In this document: positions 12,067-23,086 of the stretch, piece after piece | How the letters are laid out: each line of letters opens with the position of its first letter | Numbering within the stretch: the stretch's first letter is position 1 | Origin: Solanum dulcamara | Lineage: Eukaryota; Streptophyta; Magnoliopsida; Solanales; Solanaceae | Length of the DNA stretch: 64,000 nucleotides | Assembly (NCBI RefSeq): GCF_947179165.1 | Contig: NC_077245.1 | Span: 37,875,286 to 37,939,285, forward strand | Direction: 5' to 3' | The notes under the pieces: model-generated | Seen by the model: the letters and a program-made list of their open reading frames with translations, nothing else | Database searches by the model: none | What the model was told of the DNA's origin: nothing | Position numbers and translations under genes: made by a program

Positions 12067-12821
12067 ATACGTGTATAAATATATGATGATGTGTTGTAAT
12101 AAGGTGGTGATGGCACTGGGGCCATGATGGTTTTACAGAGATGATTTTACAGAGATGATTCACCGGACCCCCGAAAGGGCCGGCTATATGATATGACTCG
12201 AACATGCATGTTTTTTTTTTGTAATTCATAAAGTACAGGTACAGGTTTCTGAATTGATATCTTATCCCCTGATTCTCTATCTCAGATATTACATACTCAG
12301 TACACATATCGTACTGACCCCCTTTCTTGGGGGGCTGCGTTCATGCCCGCAGGTACAGATACAAATTTTGGGAGTCCGTCAGCATAGGATTCCATGCAGC
12401 TCAGCTGGAAGAGGCTCCATTGTATCGGAGCCTAGTTTTTGATACTGTCCACGGATGTATAGAAATTGTTTTATCCATTCAGGTACGGGGGGGCCCTGTC
12501 CCGCCATATGTTGTCATTTATATGTTTAGAGGTCTGCAGACATGTATATGTGGGTTGTGTATGTCAGTTTGATTAAGCTGGGTCTACATGATATATGATA
12601 TATGCTATTATGTTATGGCAGCCTTGTCGGCTTGCGTGCCCTGTCATGTTGTGATACAAACGAAAAGGGCTACAGTTTATGAAAATGTTATCGCCTAATA
12701 GGGCTCTGTTACATGATATTGTCTTATTCACGATTCAATGTGACCTCAGCTAATAGATATGTGTACGGGGGGTCCAGGTCGGACCCCAGTCGCGGCCTAC
12801 GGGGTTGGGTCGTGACAGAAG
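12067..12821 (+). repeat. Tandem repeat, copy 3 of 3 (755 bp)
   Basis: Same unit, 3 bp shorter because CAGGGGTACGGCGGGGG reads CAGGTACGGGGGGG. It ends in the true LTR terminus (12817) followed by GAAG of the interrupted RT gene (12818-12821). The same GAAG closes copies 1 and 2. Confidence 0.95.
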
Positions 12822-13206
12822 GACGACACCAATAGAAGAAAGTAATTGATAACATGGAAAGTTACAAAGCATGCAAGAAATATTTGGATATGTTCATTAT
12901 CGTGTTCATTGATAATATTTTGACCTAATTTTGAAGTAAGGATGAGCATGCCAATCATTTGAGGATTGTATTGGAAGTTCTCAAGGATCGCCAATTATTT
13001 GCTAAGTTTAGAAAGTGTGAGTTTTGGTAGTAGTCAGTTGCTTTTCTTAGTCATATTGTGTCCGGTGAAAGTATTATGGTTGATTCTAAGAAGACTGAGG
13101 CAATTAAGAATTGGCCTATACCTTTATTTCCTTTTGATATTTGGAATTTCTTGGGATTAGCTAGTTATTATAGACTGTTTGTGGAACAATTTTCTTCTAT
13201 TGCATC
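12818..13206 (+). pseudogene. RT fragment of copy H, downstream of the LTR
   Basis: Resumes RT with a KDD segment, then KYLDMFIIVFIDNIL (catalytic FIDD-IL box, second Asp changed to Asn), [22 protein letters not shown], and FLGLASYYRLFVEQFSSIAS. Stops occur after the catalytic box and at FW--SVAF. It ends at 13206 where a new LTR starts with TGTAACACCC. Together with 7682-7765 it is one RT gene split by the long LTR. Confidence 0.85.
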
Positions 13207-13378
13207 TGTAACACCCTGAAATTTCTAAGCTAAGACCCAGATCATCTTGATGAGTTAACTCTTCCACTGATAGAATATTGATTGAATGAATATGTAAATA
13301 GGCCAAATGGTTTGCTTGGAGACTAGCAATAGTCTCTGAGTTTCGACCATGCCTATGGTATCCTCCAAGGTTGTGACA
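13207..13378 (+). mobile_element. Internally deleted 5' LTR of element G (172 bp)
   Basis: Begins TGTAACACCCTGAAATTTC and ends AGGTTGTGACA, followed within a few bases by a primer-binding site. Related LTRs in the window are about 2 kb, so this one has probably lost its middle. It is inserted in the RT of copy H at the RT/RNase H junction. Confidence 0.65.
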
Positions 13379-13382
13379 AGCT

Positions 13383-13394
13383 TGATATTAGAGC
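13383..13394 (+). other. Primer-binding site, element G
   Basis: TGATATTAGAGC, two mismatches to the initiator tRNA-Met primer-binding site TGGTATCAGAGC. The leader after it (TCTAGTAAAGTCTTA, then AAGGCTATAAAACATTAGG) matches the leaders of elements E, A and C. Confidence 0.75.
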
Positions 13395-13597
13395 ATAGAG
13401 TTCAAGAGTCCTAGGGAGTCTATGAAGCCGTGTCTAGTAAAGTCTTACTTATGGATATGTTATGCACCACACGTTTAATCAAAAGGCTATAAAACATTAG
13501 GAACTATTTCACTTCTTTGTATTTGAGTTCTTGCAATAGAGTTTAAAACTTTAAGAAATCTATTCTAATTCATGCATTCACATTTTGACTTCAGATC

Positions 13598-14740
13598 ATG
13601 CCTCTAAAAAGAGTTGCCGAACCAGTTAGGGGCAGAGGACGCCCAGCCAGGCAAAATTTTAACCAACCTGAATAGCAAGTTCCTGAGGGGCAAAGATACC
13701 CAATTGTGCCTACAGAGAAGCCACCATAGGATGACATCACAAATGTTGATCTTCGCTAGGCTATTCAAACTTTGGCTAAGAAAGTGACAACACGAATTGC
13801 TAGATAGGAAGCAGGTAGACAAGATTCTCCGAATATATCTAAGGTCCGTGAGTTTCTGAGAATTAACCCACCTGAGTTCATAGGGTCTACACCCAATGAG
13901 GACCCAGAGAACTACATTGAGGAGCGGTAGAAAGTGTTTCAGGTGATGCATGTGGCGGATGTTTATAGAGTTGAGTTGGCTGCCTACCAGCTCAAAGGTA
14001 TGGCTAGACTATGGTTTGATTAGTGGAGAAAGAATAGAGAAGAGGGTGCACCAGTGTTAACTTGGGTAATATTTGAAGAAGCTTTCTTTGGTCGTTTGTT
14101 CCTGAGGGAATTCAGAGAGGCTAAGGTAAGAGAGTTCTTGAATTTGAAACAGGGCTCTATAAATATATAAGAGTACATTCTAAAATTTAAACAACTCTTC
14201 TCTTATGCTCCGAAGATGGTTGCTGATATGAGGAGTAGGATGAGCTTGTATATGGTTGGTCTGAGTCATTCGACAAAGAAAGAGGGAAGGGGAGAAATGT
14301 TGGTTAGAGATATGGATATTGGTAGGGTGATGAATTATGTGCAGCAGAAAGAGAAGGAGAAGCTGCACGATATGGAGGAGTTTAGGAGAAAGAGGGCTAA
14401 GACATCCAACCATGAGGTTTGTAAGTGAGAGAATAGAAATGGGATCCATTTTTAGATAGGTCCATTAGGTCCAGCTTCAGCATCTACAAGTGCGCCTGCA
14501 CCTGATATCACAAATGAACAGCGGTCCCAAAATTTCAAAGCCCAAGGTTCCCAATCACAAGCTAGTGTGGCTCAAAGTTCTAGAGGTAAGCCATCATGTG
14601 GCAAGTATGGCAAAATTCACATGGGATAATGTCGTGAGGGAGGGAATAGGTGCTATAAGTGTGGCCAAATGGATCACTTTCATAGAGACTGTGAGGTGGG
14701 CCAGTGAAGCCCAATCTTCTGCGCCAACACCACTAGTTTG
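13598..14740 (+). pseudogene. gag of element G, broken
   Basis: ATG at 13598 opens MPLKRVAEPVRGRGRPARQ, a basic N-terminus typical of Del/Tekay gag. The capsid region is readable with in-frame stops: EFLRINPPEFIGS, ELAAYQLKGMARLWFD, and FGRLFLREFREAKVREFLNL (about 13845-14155). The clean stretch 14216-14428 holds MSLYMVGLS and a highly charged KEKEKLHDMEEFRRKR tail. A zinc knuckle at 14651-14692 keeps all four ligands (CYKCGQMDHFHRDC), with a second, frameshifted knuckle just before it. Several CAA/CAG/CGA codons have become stops, the pattern expected from C-to-T decay of methylated DNA. Inactive. Confidence 0.88.
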
Positions 14741-14798
14741 AGGAAACCATAGGGGTGCTACTTTTGGCACAAGCGGGAGTATAAACCATATATATGCC

Positions 14799-15234
14799 AT
14801 GAGTTATTTCCAAGATCAGGAGAACTCCCCAGATGTTGTGGCAGGTATGATTCAAGTCTCTCCTTATGATTGTTATGCTTTGTTGGATCCGGGTGCCACT
14901 TTGTCATTTGTAACTCTTTATGTGGCTTATAAGTTTAATAAAATCCCTGAGTTCTTTCTTGAGCCTTTCAGTGTGTCTACTCCTGTTGGTATGTGTATCT
15001 TAGTTAAGAAGGTCTATAGAGATTGTTTTGTGTCTATCTATCATAGGGATACCATGGTTGACTTAGTTGAGATGGACATGGTTGATTTTGATGTGATTCT
15101 TTGCATTGAATGGCTTTATGCCTACCTTATTTCCTCTTTAGGGCCAGAAAATTGATCTCTAAAGGGTGTATTTATCACATCATTAGAGTCAAGGATGATA
15201 GTGTTGAGTCTCCTACTCTTAGGTCAGTTTCATT
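14799..15234 (+). pseudogene. Aspartic protease segment of pol, element G
   Basis: An open stretch to 15155 contains YDCYALLDPGATLSFVT, a well-kept retroelement protease active-site motif in the D-P-G-A form usual for this clade, then FFLEPFSVSTPVG and VEMDMVDFDVILCIEWL (the canonical form ends GMDWL). It follows the gag zinc knuckle and precedes RT. A stop at 15153 and a frame change separate it from RT, so no polyprotein could be made. Confidence 0.85.
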
Positions 15235-16344
15235 GTGAATGATTTTCCAGAAGTGTTCTTTGAGGATCTGCCTGGAGTCCCTCCTGGTAGGGATATTGAC
15301 TTTGGGATCATTGTTCTTTCCGATACTCAGCCTATCTCTATTCAATCTTATAGAATAGCTCTTGCTGAATTGAAAGATTTGCTAGATAAGGGCTTCATTA
15401 GGCCGAGTGTCTCACCTTGGGGTGCTTCTGCCCTATTTGTCGAAAGAAAGATGGGTCCCGTAGAATGTCCATCAATTACCGACAACTTAATAAGATCACC
15501 ATAACAAACAAGTATCCTCTCCCCAGGATAGATTATTTATTTGACCAACTTCAAGGTGCCACTTGTTTCTCAAAGATAGACCTAAAATCATGTTACCATC
15601 AGTTGAAGGTGAGGGAGTGTGACATGTGAAGAAAGCTTCTTGGACCCGTTATGGCCATTTTTAATTCTTGGTCATGTCCTTTGGGTTGACAAATGCACCT
15701 TCATCCTTTATGGATCTCATGAATCGGCTATTTAATCCATATCTTGATATGTTTGTGATTGTCTTCATTGATGATATTCTGGTCTACTCCAAGAATGAGG
15801 AAGAGCATGCCTATAACCTTAGAGTTATACTCTAGATTCTGAAAGACAAGGAATTGTATGCAAAGTTATCAAAATATGAATTCTGGCTTGCATCAATGGC
15901 TTTCCTAGGCCACATTATATCTGGAAATGGTATTCGGGTTGATACCCAAAAAATTGAGGTAGTGAAGAATTGGGCCAAAACCCATATCCCCAACTGATTA
16001 AAGAAGTTTCTTAGATTTGGCTTGTTATTACCGAAGGTTTGTAGAGGAATTTTCATCCATATAGTCCCCATTAACTGAGCTGACCCAAAAGAATGCTAAA
16101 TTCTAATAGTATGATTCTTGTGAGGAGAGTTTCCAGAAATTGAAGATCAAACTGACGACTGCTCATGTTTTGACTTTGCCCAATGGAATAGAAGATTTTG
16201 TAATTTATTGTGATACGTCCAGAGTTGGCTTGGGTTGTATGTTGATGCATATGATAAACGTGATAGATTTTGCTTCTACACAACTTAAGGTTCATAAGAG
16301 GAACTATCTAACCCCTGATCTTGAGTTGGTTGTTGTAGTATTTG
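15235..16344 (+). pseudogene. RT and RNase H of element G, interrupted
   Basis: RT begins [22 protein letters not shown] and keeps [13 protein letters not shown], then after a frameshift [20 protein letters not shown] and [17 protein letters not shown]. The catalytic box near 15765 reads [13 protein letters not shown] with both Asp residues intact. FLGHIISGNGI follows at about 15900. RNase H is visible at 16140-16344: LTLPNGIEDFVIYCDTS with the first catalytic Asp, VGLGCMLM, and FASTQLKVH. The gene is cut at 16345 by the antisense LTR F. Frameshifts near 15450 and 15990 and stops near 15630 make it dead. Confidence 0.9.
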
Positions 16345-16787
16345 TGTCACGACCCATTACTGTAGGCTGTGACTAGTGTCCGAGCTAGACACTCGTGTAC
16401 ATAGCTACTAGACATCATCAAACTTAAACTAAACATAATATGGAGGCTTTGTGAAAATATAACATCATCTCAAAACATTACATATATGTATCCTGGTAAC
16501 CTATCTCTTGAGAAGTCACAATCAACCAAAATATCATAATACACGAGCCGAGAAGGCTGTTATTACATACGGAAACGTCCCTAAACATATATGCAAGCTT
16601 ATAAGGCTACCACCACATACAATATCTCAAAATATACATATACATGCAAGCCGACAAGGCTGTCACTACGTATGGGAACGTCCCAAATTAATTCATGCTA
16701 ATACAACCGAACAATATCTATACACAACCCACACGTATATCTACAGACCTCTAAGAGTATCAATAGTAACATATGATGGGACAGAGC
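16345..16787 (-). mobile_element. Antisense LTR of element F, first part
   Basis: Starts TGTCACGACCCATTACTGTAGG inside the RNase H of G. It carries the LTR landmarks AGGCTGTCACTACG and CTACAGACCTCTAAGAGTA. It is interrupted at 16787 by a solo LTR and continues at 20194. Five bases before it are ATTTG; the matching right end of F is lost, so no TSD can be tested. Confidence 0.85.
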
Positions 16788-17288
16788 TGTTACACCCCGC
16801 ACTCTTGAGCTTGGAACGTCTTCTTAAGTTCCTTAGATACAATCATGTGAGCCGGATAAGCTACGACACTATCAAACAACTCTAAGGAAAGAAGATTGTG
16901 ATACCTCGCGAGAAGGGAGGTTGGAGATAGAGTCATAAGAATCCGGAAAGAGTTGGAAGCTAAGAAATGAGTTGTAGGACTCGATTTACCTACGTAAGCT
17001 ACTAAGTTAAGAGTCTTATACACTTAAGTTGCTTAAGGATATATCAAGCTTATGTAGTGCGGATTACATAGGCTCTTAAAGTGAGACGAGATTACGAACC
17101 CGCAAGGAAGGGAAAAAGATGATGCGTGAAAGCCAATGGAGGAGCGACACATGGCAGCACCTCAAGCAAGAAGGTGATGCACCTACTTAGGGTCAAGTAG
17201 GTGATGCAGCTTCTTGGGGGAGGTGGACCCCGCTGCCATGTGGCAGCCCCTAATTGGCAGCATGACACGGTGGCCAATCATGGCTTGA

Positions 17289-17461
17289 CACGTGTCACCC
17301 TAGGGGGCTGACATGTGTCACCTCCAAGGATGACCTTATATACATGCTAAATGACTCATAGGTTCAGTCCCTTATCAGAAAATCTTCAGCAAAGGAAGTT
17401 AAAAACAAACCCTAAGCTAAGAGAGAAAAGGGTGACGACTTGAGAGAAAAATAAGGTAAGT
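17289..17461 (+). promoter_or_regulatory. G-box, TATA box and splice donor in solo LTR 1
   Basis: A CACGTG core at 17289-17294 and a CATGTG variant lie before TTATATAC at 17336-17343. AAG|GTAAGT lies at 17456, 120 bp after the TATA start. Two further donor-like sites, GGTAAGTTC (17643) and AAG|GTATGT (18256), follow. The same spacing is seen in the LTRs at 7766, 44848 and 40087. Confidence 0.45.
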
Positions 17462-19673
17462 CCCGATTTTGTTCCGTAAATTAATTATATAGCGTACATC
17501 AAGATGATATGGAAGTATTAGTAGAGTAAAATTAGAGTTTGGTGCAGCCAAAAAATGGACAGCAAGCTGCCACAACGTTACAGCACGCTGAAAAAAAGTT
17601 CTGAGGCGCAATTTCGGCGAGTTCTAGCCAATTTCAGGAAAGGTAAGTTCTTCCCCTCTAATTTTAAATTTATGATGTTAAATTAGGGTGTAATATACAC
17701 CTTAGGGGCTGCTGGAAGTTGGGGAAAAGGTTTAAAAAGTTCGGCGTTCGAAATAAACGAATTTGGAATCGCTATAGTTAAATTGTTGTCGAAATAAGGT
17801 ATTGTGCGCGTGGGGGCTGCTGCTGGTTGTGTTGTAGCATGTTTCAGGGTATAAAAGTTCTCTAAATTAGGTGGGGGAGCTGTTGGTTTCAGCCACACGA
17901 CCCTCCGCTTTGCAATTAAAGGATTCGCGAAAGAAAGATTAAAAACTCTAGTTTTGGTATCTTAGTTTCGAGTGTATGGGCTGCTGGTTGTATTTTTGGT
18001 TGGCTGCAGGTGCTAAGGACATGGTTGGGAATTCGAATAGGGCACATTATAGGGTAGGTGCTGTCCGATTTCCTTTAACGCCTTAACTAGTTAAGGAACT
18101 AGTGGAGAAGGCGAGCGAAGGGATGAATGTTATGAATACTTGTGGGTAGTCTAAGTTTCTGAAAAGTCCAAGGTTGTTAATACTTGCATTACTTCCATGT
18201 TAAATAGGTTTCGAGGACAACGACGTGGACGTGATTAAGAAAAGTCCATACAAGGTATGTGAAGTTTTCTTTTGACGTGTTTTTGGAATAAGTATGTAGA
18301 GCTATTCTTCTTTTCTTTTGGCATGTCTTAGATATAAGTTATAAATGATATGTATATGATATTTGGGATTCAATCCATTCGTAAAGCCCTAAGTATGAGT
18401 CGAGACTCTTGTTTACTTCTTGATATTAGAACTTCTGCAATAGCTGAGTCATTGCCTTTTAGTCTTCTATGTGATGAAAACTAGTACATGTAAAGCCTAT
18501 CTCTTATTTCCTTTGGAATGGCTTAATTTTAAGTAAAATGATATATGATATGGGTTTAGAGGATTCCAGTTATGATCTCTGAGTGTAACTCGTGACTTGT
18601 AGTCACTTCTGAACATTTAGAGTCTAAAAGAAATCACATTACTATTCTCGAGCCTGCTATATAATGAATAGTAAGTGGAGGTACCAGCTCTTCTTTTTAA
18701 AGGCTCTGAAATGATAACTGCGTCTGATTGCATAAGTTGAGTCTTTAACTAGATAAATTGTGTTTCTGATTGCATAGACTATATTTCTGACTGCATAAAT
18801 GGTGTGGCATTATCTTGATGCATGTCTGTGATCCTTGAAGCCCCAACTGATGTAAGCCCTAATGACATCTAAAGGGGTACCTCGGATAATTACTCTCCTA
18901 GTCTTCAGGTGATGGTTCACTTGATTGTTTCATCGAGTCTCAGATAATGACTTAGTTGCATATAGTTTCTCACTACTCTACTCGTGCATACTTTAACCCA
19001 TTCTTCCTCGAGTCCTACGATGGGCTGGGAACGTTATTGTGCACAGTGTTACTACTTCTTTCACTGCGTCCCGGGCCGGATGTGTATAGTTCCACACACG
19101 AGGAGACGATGCCATATGTGAGGTGTGATATATGTTATATGTTATGACGATGCGATTATTCACCGAGTCCCGGGCCGGCTGTAATATGATAGTATATATG
19201 GTGAAATAAGGAAGGAACACCAAGTCCCTCCTTAGAGGGCCGGGTACGTATGTATATTATGATGGTACGCTATAGACGTACACCACTCCATTCACCGAGT
19301 CCCTCACTAAAGGGGCCGAATACTTTATATAGGCATGAATATGAGATTAGAGTGATACATTTGCGACCCCGAGCCCCATAGTGAACCGGATGTAATACGA
19401 TGACATACATAATAAGATTGTACCATATACGATGATATGATATCGTATACGATGATATGATGAAATGAAATACATGATGATACGATGACATGTGAATATG
19501 AGAAAATGATTATGGCACCGAGTTCACTAGAGGGCCAGGCACAGCATGTGATGATGTGTACGATTTACGTGTCCTAAGGTGCAGGTACAATAATTCGTTA
19601 AGTTGTTATACTTGTCCCCTACATCCCTATTTCAGTTATGGTCTCAGTTACAATGTGTTATGCTTTACATACT

Positions 19674-19712
19674 CAGTACATATATCGTACTGACCCCCCT
19701 TTCCTCGGGGGG
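19674..19712 (+). promoter_or_regulatory. Putative LTR core promoter with C/G hairpin, solo LTR 1
   Basis: TTTACATA followed by CTCAGTACATATATCGTACTGA and a stem of C-run and G-run (19694-19712), then TGCATTTCATGCCTGTAGGTAC. The equivalent site in antisense copies reads TTTATATA. The block is the best-conserved short segment of this LTR family, which fits a TATA box and transcription start at the U3/R border. That assignment is inferred. Confidence 0.5.
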
Positions 19713-20193
19713 TTGCATTTCATGCCTGTAGGTACAGATGTTCATTCTGGAGATTCGTCACCTTAGGAGTTCCTCTCAGCTATGTCGGAAGTGCTTCACT
19801 ATTCTGGAGCCTAATTTTTGATACTGGTCACTTAATGTATATATTTGTACATTCAGGGGTACGGCGGGGGCCCTGTCCCGCCATATGTTACTGTTGCTAT
19901 TCCTAGAGGTCTATAGACATATGAATGTGGGTTGTTTATAATTTGTTTTGATTGTGCCTATACGATATGTTGTAAATGTGTTTATGTTATGGCAGCCTCA
20001 TCGGCGCGTGCCCTTTCATGATATGATATAAATGAAAGAGGCTATAGGTATATGAAAAGTTTTAAACTATTGAAGTTTTTGCATATAGTATCACATCACA
20101 CACGGTTCAACTTAAGTGTAGCTGATAAACACGCATAAGAGGATCCAGGTCAGACCTTAGTCGCGGCCTACGGGGTTGGGTCATGGCAAGAGC

Positions 20194-22850
20194 CCTGTCG
20201 TACCCTTGGATAAACATATATATACATCAAAAGGATCTGTACCAAAAGTCTAGGCTCCGGGACAAAGGAGAACTTCAAGACAGCTGAATAGAAGTCCTAA
20301 GCTGGCGAATCACTAAAGCGAGCATCTGCACCTTCGAGCATGAAACGCAGCCCCCCCCTCCCGAAGAGAGGGGGCTAGTACAAAATACGTACTGAGTATA
20401 TAAAGCATAAAATACTATAAGAAAGATCATAATTGAAGTAAAGAGTCCAGGAGATAAGTATGATAATCAAGAACTTATTGTACCTGTGCCTTACGAAACA
20501 AATCATGAATATCATTATCATATACCGTACCTGGTCCATTATGGGACTCAGTTTCATAATCGTATCATCATATTATATATACATATATCGTACCCGGCCC
20601 TTTAGTAAGGGACTCGGTGAATAAAGTTGTGTGCACGTATACTGTACCCGACCCATCATGGGATTCGATGAATAATGTAGTAAAACTATGCATGATAACA
20701 TACCCGACCCAGCACTCGATAAAAGATATAATAACAGTATGCACGAGCAGAGTAGTGAGTAACCATATGCATTTAAGTCATCATTTGAGACTCAATAGAT
20801 AAGTAGGCTAATTAATACTTGAGTATCAGGGCGATAGTCATGTTCAGTACTCTTTGAATGTCATTATGAACTATATTAAGTAAATCCTTAGGGATCATAG
20901 ACATGTATCAAGATAATTCGAACAACTTATGTAAGTTAAGGACATTAATCGTTATAGAGTCTTTAAGATTAGGAACTTTCATCTACCAACTACTGTCCAA
21001 CGTATAGAAGACTCAAGGGTAGTATCTCAACTACTTTAAGAGTTTTAACATCAAGAAGTGAATAAGAATTATGAATCATACTCGGAACCTAAGAATGGAA
21101 TTACCGCAAAGCTCATATCATATACCATTTATATTTAAGACATGCTAAACGAAAGAAGGTATAGATTTACATACCTTTAGCGCTTATTCTCAACACAACA
21201 TGTATACGTTGTCCAGTAGTATCTCAACCTATATTAAGATGTTAAGAACTATAGTTAAGCTACAAGGAGATTCAAAACGTATCCCAACGTTAGAAACTCC
21301 TTTCTAGATAATTTAAACGGTGGTTTCCTTATATTCAAACCAATTACATAATAGTCAAACCAACACCAACAACTGTACATTCAAGTATTATACCGAAGCT
21401 ATTCAAGATAGATTTGAGAACCCTCCAAATAGCCCGCACAATATTCTAAATAGCTTACATTCACAACATTCGATAACAATCCACATACGACTACTACATC
21501 TTCAAGTTATCCCTAATAATCTGTATCCTTAATGTTTCTATCTAAACAACCCTATAATAGCCCAACCAACATACAACACAATGCATAATCTTAATTATCA
21601 TTAATCTTCCAACTTCAATAAGAACAACAACATATGAAGATAACTCCTGACTAACAACATAAAGAGATGCCTGATAATCTCACGGACACCTACGAACACA
21701 CCAATCGAACCATCCACTTTCATTAAACATTACTTAATACACTCTTTACATCTAAGTTTATGAACTATACCAGCAATCATACGTTAACAACATTACCATC
21801 TTATATGCAAGCAAATTACATTAATATCATATTAACTTCTACAACAGCCAACAAAATAATTACAACTTCAACTTTAACCATTTAATTCATTCATTCTTAT
21901 CACATAATTCATCACAACAACAACCAAAATATTAAGTCAAATCAGTTCACCAATTTCAAATAAAATAGCCCTTTTACATGGTCTAACAACATCTCAATGC
22001 CAACATATATAATTCCATAGATTCAATTCATATTTATGAAATTGTAATAAGTCTAAATACCTACTAAAATGTGTAGAAATTGATCAAACCTTACCTTAAC
22101 AACTTGGCTTCTCAACTTGGCTGAAATTTAGTGAATTAAAATGTTAGGTCTTCTTTCAACTCCAATGGTTAGTTCACATTACCGATGACCTACCAAATGA
22201 TTGAAAAACCTTGGAAAATTTATTTTTGGATCAATAAGTAGAGCTTAGATTTTTCTCAGCCCTGGCCAGGATCTTATAAGAGCATCCATGACATATTTGT
22301 GATTTCTCCTTCAATTGAAACATAATTGTGAGTATGTAAAACACTTTAGGGATTTAATGGTGTAAAAAAATAAGGGCTGGTCATTCTTGGTGGAGCTGCC
22401 ATGGCTGCCATAGCTCTCTCTTTCTCTATTTCGTGAAGATGAGAGCTTCTCTCTCTTGTGCACTTTGCTAAATCTGAAAATGAAATATATGACTCATAGT
22501 TCATGAATTATATGCCTCTCCTTGGATTGACATTTGTCCAGCCCTTGACATGTGTCCCATTATAATCCATAAGCCAATCAAATTCAGCTACATTTTATGG
22601 GTCCCACTTAGTGGTCTAATTAAGCTAATTAATCATAATTAATCACTAATTCCCACTTAATAATCCAATCATGATAAATTAATCTCAAATCTTCACTAAT
22701 ACTCCCACTAACCGTTATTAATTAGCAAACTGTGTAATTATTAAAATTGGGATTAAAAGTATTTGTCTCATATCCAAAAATAATCTTATCCTCGGACTTA
22801 TGTCAATTATTTCACGAATAATCCATCGTATAAAATTACAGGATATAACA
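20194..22850 (-). mobile_element. Antisense LTR of element F, second part
   Basis: Continues LTR F after solo LTR 1 and ends CAGGATATAACA at 22850, directly followed by the complement of a polypurine tract. On the minus strand this is therefore a 3' LTR. Total LTR length without the insertion is about 3.1 kb. It contains the C/G hairpin at 20351-20374 and TATATAAA at 20397-20404. It is AT-rich from about 21300 to 22850 and diverged from the other long LTRs there. Confidence 0.8.
20351..20404 (-). promoter_or_regulatory. LTR core promoter of F: hairpin and TATA box
   Basis: On the minus strand TTTATATA (20397-20404) is followed by CTCAGTAC and, after about 20 bp, a stem with 5-8 C and G residues (20351-20374). 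Same arrangement as in elements A and B and in the LTR at 62977. Confidence 0.5.
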
Positions 22851-22866
22851 TTTTTTCCCCTTTAGA
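22851..22866 (-). other. Polypurine tract, element F
   Basis: TTTTTTCCCCTTTAG on the plus strand is a purine run (CTAAAGGGGAAAAAA) on the minus strand, immediately upstream of the 3' LTR start TGTTATATCC. It would prime plus-strand DNA synthesis. The adjacent phrase ACATTCATCCTCAAATGTT is shared with the other antisense elements. Confidence 0.75.
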
Positions 22867-22976
22867 ACATTCATCCTCAAATGTTAAACTTGCCTCATAA
22901 AATCTTATAAGGAATTCGGGGGAATCCCTTTTATTGCTACAACATATAATTTCATCTATCAATCAATATAATCAAT

Positions 22977-23085
22977 TTAGAAGTTTAGATTATATGTAAG
23001 CATAGGGAACAAGTGAGGATACTTATTCTTCATCTCTTCTTCGGCTTCCCAGGTCATATGACAGGGAAAAAAAATCATGGACACT
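22977..23085 (-). pseudogene. Chromodomain end of element F integrase
   Basis: Minus-strand frame ends ...MTWEAEEEMKNKYPHLFPM, matching the chromodomain C-terminus WEAEEDMKxRYPHLF of Del/Tekay integrases. Only about 30 codons survive; at about 23085 the sequence switches to a family-D LTR. The rest of F is missing. The open frame continues upstream into LTR sequence and is not real there. Confidence 0.75.
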
Positions 23086-23086
23086 T

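Larger units (their letters stand above)
7766..12817 (+). mobile_element. Long sense LTR with an internal tandem triplication, inserted in an RT gene
   Basis: Starts TGTTACACCCCACC and ends GGGTTGGGTCGTGACA, the ends of the long-LTR family seen throughout the window. The 5052-bp length equals an ordinary LTR of about 3.5 kb plus two extra copies of a 758-bp unit. It interrupts a Ty3/gypsy RT (7682-7765 and 12818-13206) with no primer-binding site, PPT or internal region, so it is a solo LTR. The flanks CCAAG and GAAGG do not match as a TSD, and some RT codons are missing, which points to a deletion at insertion or later. Confidence 0.85.
16788..20188 (+). mobile_element. Solo LTR 1, 3401 bp, with TSD AGAGC
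   Basis: Begins TGTTACACCCCGCACTC and ends GGGTTGGGTCATGGCA. AGAGC occurs at 16783-16787 and again at 20189-20193, a 5-bp TSD. Removing one TSD and the LTR restores the phrase GGGACAGAGCCCTGTCGTACCC, which matches the uninterrupted phrase in other LTRs of this family. No internal region is present, so it is a solo LTR formed by LTR-LTR recombination. It is close in sequence to solo LTR 2 at 44848. Confidence 0.95.

Noticed and set aside
10519..12307. Repeated 101-112-codon minus frames at 10519, 11211 and 11969
   Set aside because: They are the same frame carried by the 758-bp tandem units and cross the unit junctions; no domain, and the repetition is at DNA level.
7761..12822. TSD for the LTR at 7766-12817
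   Set aside because: Flanks CCAAG and GAAGG do not match as a 5-bp duplication, and about 30 RT codons are missing across the site.
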